DNA of 57,354 nt from Planctomycetota bacterium. Its GTDB lineage: Bacteria; Planctomycetota; MHYJ01; JACQXL01; JACRIJ01. The position numbers and the translations under genes are program-made. Below are positions 1 to 8,167 of this stretch, piece by piece. The notes beneath the pieces are model-generated. The model made no database searches and was not told where the DNA came from. It saw only the letters and a program-made list of their open reading frames with translations. Position 1 is the stretch's first letter. Every line of letters begins with the position of its first letter. The stretch is taken from the NCBI GenBank assembly GCA_016220095.1, contig JACRIJ010000073.1:1-57354 (forward strand). The letters run 5' to 3'.

Positions 1-286
1 ACCTTAAACGGGACACGACGACTATGTTGCAATAAGATGACAAGCGTTAAGGCGTTACAGATTAACGGTTACGTCGTTTTATTGTTAATCCATTGTTTAG
101 CGGGCGTCGTCAGTCTCTTAAAAGTCTCGTCAAGTCCCTGTAAAAAATTCGTCGTCGTGTCTCTATAAAGTTTCGTAGAGTCCCCCTGTTGAGGCTCCCT
201 GCTGGAAGAAGGCAGGCTAACGCTCCGTACGTCCTTCATTCTTCATTTTTCATTCTTCCTCCTTCGTTAGTGTCCGGGGATTTCCC
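1..286. repeat. Intergenic region of repeat words
   Basis: No gene is visible here. The stretch carries repeat words that recur elsewhere in the window. Variants of 'gtctcgtcaagtccctgt' lie near 127-144 and again near 54982-55002. 'cattcttcatttttcattc' lies near 236-255, and its complement is found after several genes. These look like dispersed intergenic repeats rather than gene remnants. Confidence 0.6.
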
Positions 287-315
287 TTGACAAAAAACCG
301 CGCATATAATAAAAT
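287..315 (+). promoter_or_regulatory. Sigma-70-type promoter of the response regulator
   Basis: TTGACA (287-292), 17 bp, TAAAAT (310-315). The expected start of transcription is about 322, only about three bases before the ATG at 325, and there is no Shine-Dalgarno sequence, so the mRNA is probably leaderless. The overlapping TATAAT at 305-310 would leave only 12 bp of spacing and was not preferred. Confidence 0.55.
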
Positions 316-324
316 CGTCAAACT

Positions 325-1746
325 ATGGCAGACAGCGCAATTACAGGAAACATACTGGTTGTTGACGACGAGAAAAGCGTATGCGACGTGATAGAGGTCG
401 TTCTGGCAAAAGAAGGCCACACGGTTACCACGGTGCAAAACCACACCTCGGCCCTTGAAGCCTTTGAAAAAAACCGCTTTGACGTAATAATACAGGACAT
501 CAAACTCCCCGGCTACAGCGGCATTGACCTTTTAAGGCACTTCAAGGAAGTGTCTCCGAATGTCAATGTCATTATGATTACCGCATTTGACAAATGGGAT
601 ACGACCGTGGAAGCTATGCGGCTGGGCGCGTTCAATTACATCAAAAAGCCTTTTGACAATAACGATATCCGCAATTCCGTGTCCCGCGCCCTCCTGCAGA
701 ATAAACTCAGAAACGAACTCCTTAACAAAAAAAGCATTGGCAGTTTTTCTCTGGAAATGATGGTAGGCAATTCGAAAGCCATCAAGGAGATTCACGACCT
801 TATCACGCGCGTGGCTCCTTCGGATACGACCGTACTTATATGCGGCGAAAGCGGCTCCGGCAAGGAACTCGTGGCAAGGGCCCTGCATTATAATTCCCCC
901 CGCGTGTATGAACCTTTCATAACCGTCAATTGCGCCGCATTTACCGAAACCCTGCTTGAAAGCGAACTCTTCGGCCATGTCAGAGGCTCCTTTACGGGCG
1001 CTATCGCGGACAAAAAAGGCCTCGTGGAAGTCGCTGATAAGGGAACTTTCTTCCTTGATGAAATAAGCGAAATCAGCCAGGAATTCCAGAAAAAACTCCT
1101 GCGCCTCCTGGAAGAAAAAGAATTCAAGTCCGTCGGCAGTGTGTCAACCAAAAAAGTGGACGTGCGTTTCATCGCGGCAACAAACCGTAAACTTGAAGAA
1201 GACGTCAAAACAGGACGGTTCAGGCAGGACCTTTTTTACAGGCTGAATGTTATTCCCATATCCGTACCCTCCCTCAGGGCGCGCAGGGACGATATCCCGT
1301 ACCTCGCCGGATATTTCCTCGCCCGCTATGCCAAAAATATGCAGAAGGACATAACCAGCTTTACCAACGAAGCCATGAACGTCCTTGTCAATTACGACTG
1401 GCCCGGCAATATCCGCGAGCTTGAAAATACCATCCAGCGCGCCATAACAATGTGCAACGAAAAAACCATAACCACGCATAACCTCGTGGAAAAAATCCAG
1501 TCCGCAACCGCTCAACAGCCGGAACAGGCTTCCGCGTACGCCGCATCCGAAGACATGATGGGACCCGGAAAATATTTTGACCTTGAAAAAGAAATAGCCG
1601 CAATAGAAAAGAAATATATACTTGAAGCCCTTAATAAAACCGATTTCCGCCTCGGAGATGCCGCCGATATGCTCGGCATCACCACGCGGTCTCTGCGCTA
1701 TAAAATAAAAAAACATAATCTGCATGACCTGGAAAAATCCGAATAA
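325..1746 (+). CDS. NtrC-family sigma-54-dependent response regulator
   Basis: This is a two-component activator of sigma-54 RNA polymerase, acting in the cytoplasm. Residues 10-125 form a receiver domain with an acid pair at D14/D15, phospho-acceptor D58, T86 and K108. Residues 145-385 form the AAA+ domain: Walker A GESGSGKE at 174-181, Walker B at 241-248 and the arginine-finger segment FRQDLFYRL near 299-307. The sigma-54 contact loop reads GSFTGA (221-226) instead of the usual GAFTGA. A Fis-type helix-turn-helix lies at about 440-463. The length of 473 residues is normal for the family. No histidine kinase gene is in the window, so the signal is unknown. moeA follows after 14 bases and may be co-transcribed. 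The family call is certain; the target genes are not. Confidence 0.93.
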   Translation: MADSAITGNILVVDDEKSVCDVIEVVLAKEGHTVTTVQNHTSALEAFEKNRFDVIIQDIKLPGYSGIDLLRHFKEVSPNVNVIMITAFDKWDTTVEAMRLGAFNYIKKPFDNNDIRNSVSRALLQNKLRNELLNKKSIGSFSLEMMVGNSKAIKEIHDLITRVAPSDTTVLICGESGSGKELVARALHYNSPRVYEPFITVNCAAFTETLLESELFGHVRGSFTGAIADKKGLVEVADKGTFFLDEISEISQEFQKKLLRLLEEKEFKSVGSVSTKKVDVRFIAATNRKLEEDVKTGRFRQDLFYRLNVIPISVPSLRARRDDIPYLAGYFLARYAKNMQKDITSFTNEAMNVLVNYDWPGNIRELENTIQRAITMCNEKTITTHNLVEKIQSATAQQPEQASAYAASEDMMGPGKYFDLEKEIAAIEKKYILEALNKTDFRLGDAADMLGITTRSLRYKIKKHNLHDLEKSE

Positions 1747-1760
1747 AGGAGTTTTTTGCT

Positions 1761-2969
1761 ATGCTTACCGTTAAAGAAGCTTATGATAAAATCATGGCCT
1801 CTCTTCCCGAACCTCAGGTGGAAACCCTTCCGCTGATACAGTCCCTTAACGCGGTGCTCGCGGAAGACGCCATTTCCGACATAGATATCCCGCCTTTTGA
1901 CAAATCCGCCATGGACGGCTTTGCCGTTATGGCCGAAGATACCCATGACCCGCAAAAACCGCTCACGGTTATTGAAAACATTCCGGCAGGAACTTTTCCG
2001 GCAAAAACCGTTACCCCGGGCACTGCGGCCAGGATTATGACCGGCGCGGCCCTGCCGCAGGGAGCTGATGCCGTGCTTATGGTAGAGGACTCGCGCAAAG
2101 ATGAAACCAACCCCGATGTCATCTTCGCGCTTAAATCCATTGAACCTGGCAAAAATGTCTCGCCTAAAGGCGAAGACCTTATGCTGAACCAGATAGCCCT
2201 GAGAAAAGGTAAATTCATAAGGCCGCAGGAAATCGCCATTCTCGCGTCAACAGGCAAACATAAAGTCACCGTGTATAAACGCCCCGCGGTGTCGGTAATA
2301 TCCACGGGCGATGAACTCGTTGAAATAAACCAGAAACCCGGCCCCGGCCAGATACGCAACAGCAATTCATATATGCTCATAGCCCAGCTTTGCAATACTA
2401 ATTGCCCCTATGCATACCTCGGCGTCGGCAAAGATAACATCGAATACCTGCGCGCGAAGGTCGCCGAAGGCCTGAAAGCCGACGTGCTCATCCTCACCGG
2501 CGGCGTTTCAGTAGGGGATTATGACGTCGTAGTTGACGCCCTTGAAAAGGAAGGCGTTGATATTATCTTCAGAAAAGTCGCCATTAAACCCGGTAAACCT
2601 TTCGTGTTCGGTAAAAAAGACAATACCATGGTTTTCGCCATGCCCGGAAATCCGGTATCGGCGTTTGTTATCTTTGAGGTATTTGTAAGAGCGGCGCTCG
2701 CAAAACTTATGCGCAATCCCTCGCTGGATAAGAAAACATCCAAAGCAAAATTGTCCGGCGAATTGAATAAGACCGGCGACAGGGAACAGTTCCTCGCGGC
2801 GGAATTCATCGACGCCTCGCAGGACGGATTAAAACAGGTGCGCCTTATCCCGTCGCACGGCTCCGCTGATATAATTTCCTTTGCAAAGGCAGACTGCCTG
2901 CTTGCAGTGCCGGCCGGCTCCCCGCCGCTCCAGCATGGACAACTGGTGGACATACTGTTATTGAATTAA
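1761..2969 (+). CDS. moeA: Molybdopterin molybdenumtransferase MoeA
   Basis: MoeA inserts molybdenum into adenylated molybdopterin, the last step of molybdenum cofactor synthesis in the cytoplasm. The protein is 402 residues, typical for MoeA. Visible family motifs are PPFDKSAMDGFAV (about 44-56), STGDEL (about 178), GGVSVGDYD (about 247) and MPGNPVSAF. The ATG has a good AAGGAG site at 1747-1752, directly behind the response-regulator stop codon, so the two genes may share a transcript. A molybdoenzyme of the sulfite-oxidase fold lies 1.2 kb downstream (4162) and is a plausible client. No other cofactor genes (moaA, moaC, mogA) are in the window. Confidence 0.95.
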   Translation: MLTVKEAYDKIMASLPEPQVETLPLIQSLNAVLAEDAISDIDIPPFDKSAMDGFAVMAEDTHDPQKPLTVIENIPAGTFPAKTVTPGTAARIMTGAALPQGADAVLMVEDSRKDETNPDVIFALKSIEPGKNVSPKGEDLMLNQIALRKGKFIRPQEIAILASTGKHKVTVYKRPAVSVISTGDELVEINQKPGPGQIRNSNSYMLIAQLCNTNCPYAYLGVGKDNIEYLRAKVAEGLKADVLILTGGVSVGDYDVVVDALEKEGVDIIFRKVAIKPGKPFVFGKKDNTMVFAMPGNPVSAFVIFEVFVRAALAKLMRNPSLDKKTSKAKLSGELNKTGDREQFLAAEFIDASQDGLKQVRLIPSHGSADIISFAKADCLLAVPAGSPPLQHGQLVDILLLN

Positions 2970-3265
2970 ATGAACGAGACGGAAGGACCGTTGGAATTTT
3001 ATGACTGGATGATTTGGTGATTTAAGGATTGACGTACGAACACGTGATCGTTTACCCTGCCACAGTCCTGCGACCGAAGGGAGTCCAGAGCAGAGCGAAG
3101 AAAGCAAAGCGAAGAAAGGTAAGGCCGAAGGGTAAAATCATCCAGTCATTAAATCATTAAATCCAGATGGTGTTCGTGTTCTTTCGCGGCTAATAACCGT
3201 TCAATCGTCCTTCGCGTCTTCGTGCCTTCGTGGCTAAATTATGTAAAAGTTGAGGTTAATTATAA
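2970..3265. repeat. Intergenic repeats with long-range inverted structure
   Basis: No gene is seen. 'atgactggatgattt' near 3000-3014 is matched in inverted orientation by 'aaatcatccagtcat' near 3136-3150, and TTTACCCT near 3050 by AGGGTAAA near 3130. The core contains the word 'gcgaccgaagggagtcc' (about 3069-3085), which recurs near 45810. The right end is the word 'cttcgtgccttcgtggc' (about 3218-3234), which recurs at 9228-9256 and 45524-45550. Confidence 0.6.
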
Positions 3266-3907
3266 ATGCACCCGGAAAATATCCACAAATTATATGGACC
3301 GCGTAAAAATGCCATTTCACAACGGTTAAACGATTTCCGAAACGTCTGGTCCAACGGCACCGACGAAGACATCCTCGCGGAACTCGCCTTCTGCCTTTTT
3401 ACCCCGCAATCCAAGGCAAAATCCTGCTGGGCCGCCGTGTGCCGGCTTAAAGCCAACGGGCTCGTATGCAAGGGCAGTCCGGAACAAATCAGCTGTAAAC
3501 TTGACGGGGTAAGGTTCCATAATAACAAATCCAAATACCTCGCGGCCGCGAGAAAGCTTTTCTCAAAAAACGGAAAACTCTGCCTGAAAAAAACCATCGG
3601 CAGTTTTAACGATACGCTGGAATGCCGCGAATGGCTTGTAAAAAACGTAAAAGGACTGGGTTATAAGGAAGCCGGCCATTTTCTGCGGAATATCGGATTC
3701 GGTGAAAAAATAGCCATTATTGACCGCCATATACTAACAAACCTGAAACGGTATGGCATGATAGATGAAATTCCCAGAACTATAACTAAACAAAAATACC
3801 TTGAGATTGAAAAGAAAACGGCCGATTTCGCGAAAAGAACCGGCATACCTCTGGCGCACCTTGACCTGCTGTTCTGGTCCAATGAAACCGGCGAGGTTTT
3901 TAAGTAA
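3266..3907 (+). CDS. ogg: N-glycosylase/DNA lyase, Ogg2-like (8-oxoguanine repair)
   Basis: This is probably a base-excision repair glycosylase/AP lyase that removes 8-oxoguanine. The 213-residue protein matches the archaeal-type Ogg2 group in size. It has a helix-hairpin-helix segment, VKGLGYKEAGHFLRN, whose lysine is the expected nucleophile. It is followed by IDRHIL, which carries the conserved aspartate. The final KRTGIPLAHLDLLFWSNETG resembles the family's C-terminal aromatic end. The gene stands alone between repeat regions, and its ATG has only a weak GAGG-type ribosome site. The family call rests on these motifs; substrate preference is inferred. Confidence 0.85.
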   Translation: MHPENIHKLYGPRKNAISQRLNDFRNVWSNGTDEDILAELAFCLFTPQSKAKSCWAAVCRLKANGLVCKGSPEQISCKLDGVRFHNNKSKYLAAARKLFSKNGKLCLKKTIGSFNDTLECREWLVKNVKGLGYKEAGHFLRNIGFGEKIAIIDRHILTNLKRYGMIDEIPRTITKQKYLEIEKKTADFAKRTGIPLAHLDLLFWSNETGEVFK

Positions 3908-3939
3908 ACAGATGCTCTAAGAACATGCGAGAAACAATA

Positions 3940-4111
3940 GCCACAGAGAACACAGAGCTCACAGAGAGAAACGATGATTTCTTAATTACGAACAAACGCT
4001 AACGGCTATTTAGTCACAACCTGCTATCAAGTAGTCGATTGCGGCGCAGTTAGACGTATAGTCAATCCAGAAAAAACCATAGTCCTCCGTGCCCTCTGTG
4101 TGCTCTGTGGC
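3940..4111. repeat. Inverted repeat of the CACAGAG family
   Basis: The left arm starts GCCACAGAGAACACAGAG at 3940. The right arm, read in reverse complement from 4111, is GCCACAGAGCACACAGAG. This gives about 172 bp with matching ends, like a small non-autonomous element. The same word occurs at 5171-5186, 6174, 34596, 34738, 34787 and near 43026. No open frame lies inside. Confidence 0.6.
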
Positions 4112-4161
4112 AAAAAACGTTAGTTTTATTTCCCTTGCTCACTTTTAGAAAGGTTTTTATT

Positions 4162-4758
4162 ATGAAACCCGACAAGACCATCACCAGTCCCGATACGCTC
4201 CGCAAGGACCGCGTGCCCCCGGGCCAGCACGTTACGCAGAATTTCCCCGTACTTCACCACGGCGACGTGCCGGCAATTGATTTGAATAAATGGAATTTCC
4301 GCATAACCGGACTCGTAAAAAAAGAACGCACGCTGTCTTTCAGCGAATTCACCGCGCTTCCCATAACGCAGGTGCTGTCCGATATACACTGCGTAACCAC
4401 GTGGACCAGGCTTGACAACCTCTGGGAAGGCATAAGCACGGGCGCAATAAAAGATCTCGTTCAAATCCTGCCCGCGGCAAAATTTGCAATCGTTCATGCG
4501 GCAGGGGGATTTACGACGAACCTGCCGATGGAAGATTTTTTCGCCGAAGACGTACTCTTCGCGATGAAATACAATGGAAAGCAGTTGGAACCGGAACACG
4601 GTTATCCCGTACGCCTGATAGTGCCGCGATTATATTTCTGGAAGAGCGCCAAATGGGCCGAAGGCGTGGAATTCGTTGCCGAAGACCGCCCGGGCTTCTG
4701 GGAACAGCGCGGCTACCACATGCACGGAGACCCGTGGAAAGAAGAACGGCGTACATAA
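4162..4758 (+). CDS. Sulfite-oxidase-fold molybdopterin-dependent oxidoreductase (YuiH-like)
   Basis: This molybdoenzyme domain (SUOX fold) spans almost the whole 198-residue protein. The conserved segment SDIHCVTTWTRLDNLWEG contains the cysteine expected to ligate molybdenum, and RLIVPRLYFWKSAKW is the usual C-terminal cofactor segment. There is no signal peptide or Tat motif, so the product appears cytoplasmic or depends on an unseen partner. The start is placed at ATG 4162, with AAAGG about 8 bases upstream; a TTG at 4135 would add nine unlikely residues. The b-type heme subunit (MsrQ-like) often found beside such proteins is absent. moeA nearby supports cofactor supply. Confidence 0.85.
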   Translation: MKPDKTITSPDTLRKDRVPPGQHVTQNFPVLHHGDVPAIDLNKWNFRITGLVKKERTLSFSEFTALPITQVLSDIHCVTTWTRLDNLWEGISTGAIKDLVQILPAAKFAIVHAAGGFTTNLPMEDFFAEDVLFAMKYNGKQLEPEHGYPVRLIVPRLYFWKSAKWAEGVEFVAEDRPGFWEQRGYHMHGDPWKEERRT

Positions 4759-5261
4759 CGAGTAGCGAGTAGTGAGTAGCGAGCACCGAGGGACGACGGG
4801 GAACGATGACTGAAACGACGGACAAAACGAAGCTCCGTAGGAGCGCCATAGTTATAGAAAAAAACAGACCCGAAAAAGAGCTCCGTTAGGAGCGGAATAG
4901 GTCAAACGATTACAGATTTAGAACATTTCAAGATTTAAAGATTACGGACGGCGTATCCTGCGAGCTAAGCAATACTGCGTTTACTGCGAGCCGCAGAGCA
5001 GAAGGAAAGGTATACCCCCTTCTTAACGTTGCCATAGCCACGAATGAACACAAAATAGCAATCAGGGAGCAATAGTCCGTAATTCGCCGCAATTCGTGTG
5101 AATTCGTGGTTCGCAATACGCGGTGCGCGTCCGGCTCTTTGCGTTCCTTGCGTTCTTTGCGGTTAATCATGTGTGTTCTCTGTGGCAAAATCCGTGTCGT
5201 CGTTTTATCGCTAAATCTTCTACGCAATTTACAAAACATCCTTTACTCTATATAAAATCTA
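4759..5261. repeat. Intergenic repeat cluster with GCTCC/GGAGC hairpins
   Basis: About 500 bp without a gene. It starts with the 'gagtagcgagtagtgagtagcgag' type of word (4759-4785). Two small hairpins follow, GCTCCGTAGGAGC (4832-4844) and GCTCCGTTAGGAGC (4880-4893). Then come a 'gatttaaagattacgg' word (about 4932-4948), a CGTATCC...GGTATACC pair, and a CACAGAG-family half (5171-5186). I see nothing protein-coding. Confidence 0.6.
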
Positions 5262-5289
5262 TTGACATTTAGGTTTTGAATGATATAAT
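5262..5289 (+). promoter_or_regulatory. Sigma-70-type promoter of the secreted protein
   Basis: TTGACA (5262-5267), 16 bp, TATAAT (5284-5289). The expected start near 5296 leaves a leader of about 26 bases that contains AAGGAG (5309-5314) before the ATG at 5322. This promoter also argues against starting translation at 5298. Confidence 0.75.
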
Positions 5290-5321
5290 CGCACGGAATG
5301 TCTTTTTTAAGGAGTTTTTGT

Positions 5322-6140
5322 ATGTGTCACACGTTTAAGTATTTGATCGCCGTAACAGCTCTCGTATTCACGTTCGGACTCGCAGCTTCTTCCGAAGAGG
5401 CGTACAATATCAGGCCTCTCGTTTCAAAAGGCAATAAATCTGAGGTAAAACAGTCAAATGTCGCAGCTGTGAAAATAGAAATGACCGGCATGGGCGCCAT
5501 GAATACTAAATCAACTAATATCATAAATTTCACCAGCGAGGTTCTTGAAGCCGACGCTAAAGGCGCGACAAAAGAAAAAATCACCGTAACCGAGGCTAAA
5601 ATGATTCAGGCAATGCCCCAACAGCCCGAACAGGTTATGGAAAATGACCTGAAAGGAAAAACCGTTACCCTTACCAATAATGAAGAGGATGAGGTTGACG
5701 TGGAATGCGCGGATGAGCTTTCGGCATCGGCCGAGGCGCTTGCCAAAACCCTGATGAAAAGGGAATCCTACGATAAATCCTTCCCCGATAAACCCGTTCC
5801 CGTAGGATATAAGTTCACTGTGGACGGTAAAGAATTCGGCAGTATGCTTGAACTTGAAGAGGCTGAAGGTAAAGCGGAAATGGTTTTTGAAAAAGTTGAA
5901 GACCATAATGGAAAGAAAAGCGCCGCCATCGCGATAAAAGTAGACATCAAATCCACAATGCAGGGCGTGGATGTTACGCTCGCCTTGAGCGGCTACGCGT
6001 GGATCGCATTGGATAACAGACAGCCAAACGGAATGAGCATGAAAGGTAAAATGAACGGCTCCACCAAAGAAACTGAAGAAATGCCGGCAATGAAAATGAG
6101 CGGCGATATCGAAATAAAACAGGATGTGACAATTAAATAA
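5322..6140 (+). CDS. Secreted protein of unknown function
   Basis: A 272-residue protein I do not recognise. The N-terminus (basic start, hydrophobic YLIAVTALVFTFGLAA) is a signal peptide with probable cleavage near residue 26, so the mature protein is exported. The mature part has alternating polar/hydrophobic stretches with many Val, Thr, Glu and Met residues and no cysteine, suggesting an all-beta fold. The C-terminus MSGDIEIKQDVTIK is also strand-like. The start at 5322 is set by AAGGAG at 5309-5314; the upstream in-frame ATG at 5298 lies almost at the predicted transcription start. It is monocistronic, with its own promoter. A periplasmic or surface binding role is possible but not shown. 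Confidence 0.75.
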   Translation: MCHTFKYLIAVTALVFTFGLAASSEEAYNIRPLVSKGNKSEVKQSNVAAVKIEMTGMGAMNTKSTNIINFTSEVLEADAKGATKEKITVTEAKMIQAMPQQPEQVMENDLKGKTVTLTNNEEDEVDVECADELSASAEALAKTLMKRESYDKSFPDKPVPVGYKFTVDGKEFGSMLELEEAEGKAEMVFEKVEDHNGKKSAAIAIKVDIKSTMQGVDVTLALSGYAWIALDNRQPNGMSMKGKMNGSTKETEEMPAMKMSGDIEIKQDVTIK

Positions 6141-6173
6141 TAAAAAGCGGCGCAGGCGTAACCAAAAACGTCA

Positions 6174-6302
6174 GCCACAGAGAACACAGAGTTCACAGAG
6201 AAAAACGATGATTTCTTGATTGCACAGGATAACGTACAACGTATCCCGTATGTCCTGTGAACAGTAACTATCTGTAAATTCAGTGTATTCAGTGGTTGAT
6301 TG
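6174..6302. repeat. CACAGAG/CACTGAA repeat words
   Basis: The word GCCACAGAGAACACAGAG starts at 6174, continues as 'aaaacgatgatttcttgat' (almost the same text as near 3970), and ends in 'cagtgtattcagtggttga' near 6279-6297. The reverse complement of that last word recurs near 45160 and 57173. This is dispersed intergenic repeat, not coding. Confidence 0.55.
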
Positions 6303-6335
6303 TCGTCGTTATTATAAAATCTTCTATGTTTTTTA

Positions 6336-6400
6336 CGTGGAAGCTTATTGATTAGAGACTAACAAAACCGAGGGAGTTTTTTATGGCTTCCACGGTTTTT
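6336..6400 (+). terminator. Possible terminator or attenuator-like stem-loop
   Basis: CGTGGAAGC (6336-6344) pairs with GCTTCCACG (6386-6394), followed by a run of seven T. Inside, AAAACCG (about 6364-6370) could instead pair with the CGGTTTT that overlaps the right arm, so two alternative stems are possible. It lies about 200 bases after the secreted-protein gene and before a convergent gene. It may be a terminator; a regulatory leader is possible, but no gene follows on this strand. Confidence 0.35.
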
Positions 6401-6509
6401 TTGTCTTAAAACCCTGATATTCTTAACTGACTATTTGAAGTAATACCCGCTCCCTTGCGGCCCGCAGGGAGTCCCGACTAAAGCTATGCTACTTTATATA
6501 TCAGGCCTT

Positions 6510-7511
6510 CTATCCAAAATTTCCATTCAACAGAAAAATGGCCGCAAGGAATAACAGGGCCGTTATAACCAATAATGCCGTTGTTTTGTTTCCCGGCTTG
6601 CGCGTAAAATCAACCTGTAAACCAATCCGGTATTTTACGAATGCCGCGGCTGTCATGCTTGCGGCATAAATCGCCAACAGTGCCGCCTCTACAGGGAAAG
6701 GCATCGCCTCGGCAGTCTCTTTTTCAGACACCTTGATTTTCCCGGCATCTACCGGTTTTCGCAATTCTTCCGGCACTCCTTCGCCTTTTGATATCCTGCT
6801 TAGAATTTCTTTTATCCTTTCAAGTTCCAGTTTATTTTTTTTTGTTTCTTTTATCTGTTCTATAACTTCATTTTTATATTCGGACCTCGCATCCGCCTGC
6901 GCCAACGGTTCAGGTACGGCATACAGCAAAAATCCGTACGCCGCAAGACTTACGCCTAAGGTTATCACTGTGTATAAAATCCTGCCAAACGGGCCTTCCC
7001 GGCCGAAATATCCCGATATAAAATCCGCGTACAATTTCAGAAAAACAAGTGACATTGCCGCTATCAATATCATTGCCGGAATCCAGAATATCCCGATATG
7101 CCCGATGATTTTTTCAGCGTAAAATGCGTCGCCGTACCTGTAATACGAACTCGTTACCGCGTATTCAAGCCCGCCTATGCTGTTTATCCCGAAAAAAACC
7201 AGCAGTGCCGCGTAAAAAGACGCCGAAATCCGCTTCCTCAGCATCACTATTATGCAGAGCGTCATGCACGCAAGAAACAGATTCAGAAGTATGCCGCCAA
7301 ATATGGAAAGGAAGCTTTCTCCGCCTTCCGTATAGGCAAATCCGCCCCCGAAATACGTAATGTAAAAACCGTTGAATTTCCCGCCGTAAATAATAGTCAT
7401 CAGACCGTGACCCAATATTTCATGCAAGACCGTCGCAAGCCGGGTGCCTATTACCAGAAGCGCCAAAATCGCTGTATCCAATAATGCTATTTTGCCGATT
7501 TTTTTAAACAT
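6510..7511 (-). CDS. Polytopic membrane protein resembling M50-type metalloproteases
   Basis: A 333-residue membrane protein with about six to eight hydrophobic segments. Near residues 29-45 it reads LHEILGHGLMTIIYGG, which resembles the M50B zinc site followed by its downstream GG. However, there is one extra residue between Glu and Gly-His, so the motif is H-E-x3-H rather than H-E-x2-H. A charged, coiled stretch (about 205-265, rich in Lys/Glu) follows the middle membrane segments, and the last segment lies at the C-terminus. Its start overlaps the end of tsaE by 25 bases, so the two are translationally coupled. It is either an intramembrane protease with an altered site or a descendant that has lost activity. 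Confidence 0.7.
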   Translation of the reverse strand: MFKKIGKIALLDTAILALLVIGTRLATVLHEILGHGLMTIIYGGKFNGFYITYFGGGFAYTEGGESFLSIFGGILLNLFLACMTLCIIVMLRKRISASFYAALLVFFGINSIGGLEYAVTSSYYRYGDAFYAEKIIGHIGIFWIPAMILIAAMSLVFLKLYADFISGYFGREGPFGRILYTVITLGVSLAAYGFLLYAVPEPLAQADARSEYKNEVIEQIKETKKNKLELERIKEILSRISKGEGVPEELRKPVDAGKIKVSEKETAEAMPFPVEAALLAIYAASMTAAAFVKYRIGLQVDFTRKPGNKTTALLVITALLFLAAIFLLNGNFG

Positions 7512-7936
7512 TGTGATTTCATGCCGCTGATTTCAATAACCCTTTTACCGGCGCTTTTATGCCGGATTTCCACTGTCACATCCGGTTTGCGCCGGAATTT
7601 TATTTTCTCCGCCCATTCCACGGCCACTACGCCGTCTCCCAGCGCGTCTTCCGCGCCCAGGCCGTAAAAATCACTGCCTTTGTCCAGCCGGTGCACGTCT
7701 ATATGATATAGCCTTATTTCCCTGCCCTGATGGATATTCATCAGCACAAATGAAGGGCTCGTCACAGACCTCTGCCAGTTTTTCACGCCGAGTCCTTTGG
7801 CAATGCCTTTTATGAAATACGTCTTGCCCGCGCCGAATATGCCCGTAAGGGCGACTAACATGCCGGGCTTGAGGCGCTTCGCCAGCTCTGCGCCCGCCGT
7901 TACAGTTTCTTTAACGCTGTTTGATTTTATTATCAT
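7487..7936 (-). CDS. tsaE: tRNA t6A biosynthesis ATPase TsaE
   Basis: TsaE is the ATPase partner of TsaB/TsaD in making N6-threonylcarbamoyladenosine at position 37 of ANN-decoding tRNAs, in the cytoplasm. The 149-residue protein has the expected P-loop GIFGAGKT (about 32-39), the family signature VTSPSFVLMN, the HIDVHRL segment and VEWAEK near residue 110. The length is typical. It shares 25 bases with the downstream membrane-protein gene. No tsaB, tsaC or tsaD is in the window. Confidence 0.95.
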   Translation of the reverse strand: MIIKSNSVKETVTAGAELAKRLKPGMLVALTGIFGAGKTYFIKGIAKGLGVKNWQRSVTSPSFVLMNIHQGREIRLYHIDVHRLDKGSDFYGLGAEDALGDGVVAVEWAEKIKFRRKPDVTVEIRHKSAGKRVIEISGMKSQCLKKSAK

Positions 7937-8167
7937 ATCGAAGTTTAAGAGTTACGGGGTTAAGGGGTTAACAGGTTACGGAATTATTATGATCGTTTCC
8001 CGGGTTCCGTTGCCCGTTTAAACAGGAACCGGACGGAAGTCCGAAGTCTGAGAGTCGTGACTCAGGACTCAGTACCTATGACTCATGACTTCGTCCCGTC
8101 CTTCCTGCTTCTTTTTTCATTTTTCCTCCTCTCCCATTAGAACGGTAACCGGGTCACCATATGGAGA
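7937..8167. repeat. Intergenic repeat words
   Basis: About 230 bp without a gene. It holds 'ggggttaaggggttaacaggtta' (about 7954-7977), which corresponds in inverse to the 'ccctttaaccccttaac' words near 41430-41450. It also holds 'gtcgtgactcaggactcag' (about 8052-8071), related to words near 12090 and 23126, and 'catttttcctcc' near 8119. No promoter for tsaE was identified. Confidence 0.5.

Noticed and set aside
305..310. TATAAT as the -10 box of the first gene
   Set aside because: It lies only 12 bases from TTGACA; TAAAAT at 310-315 gives 17.
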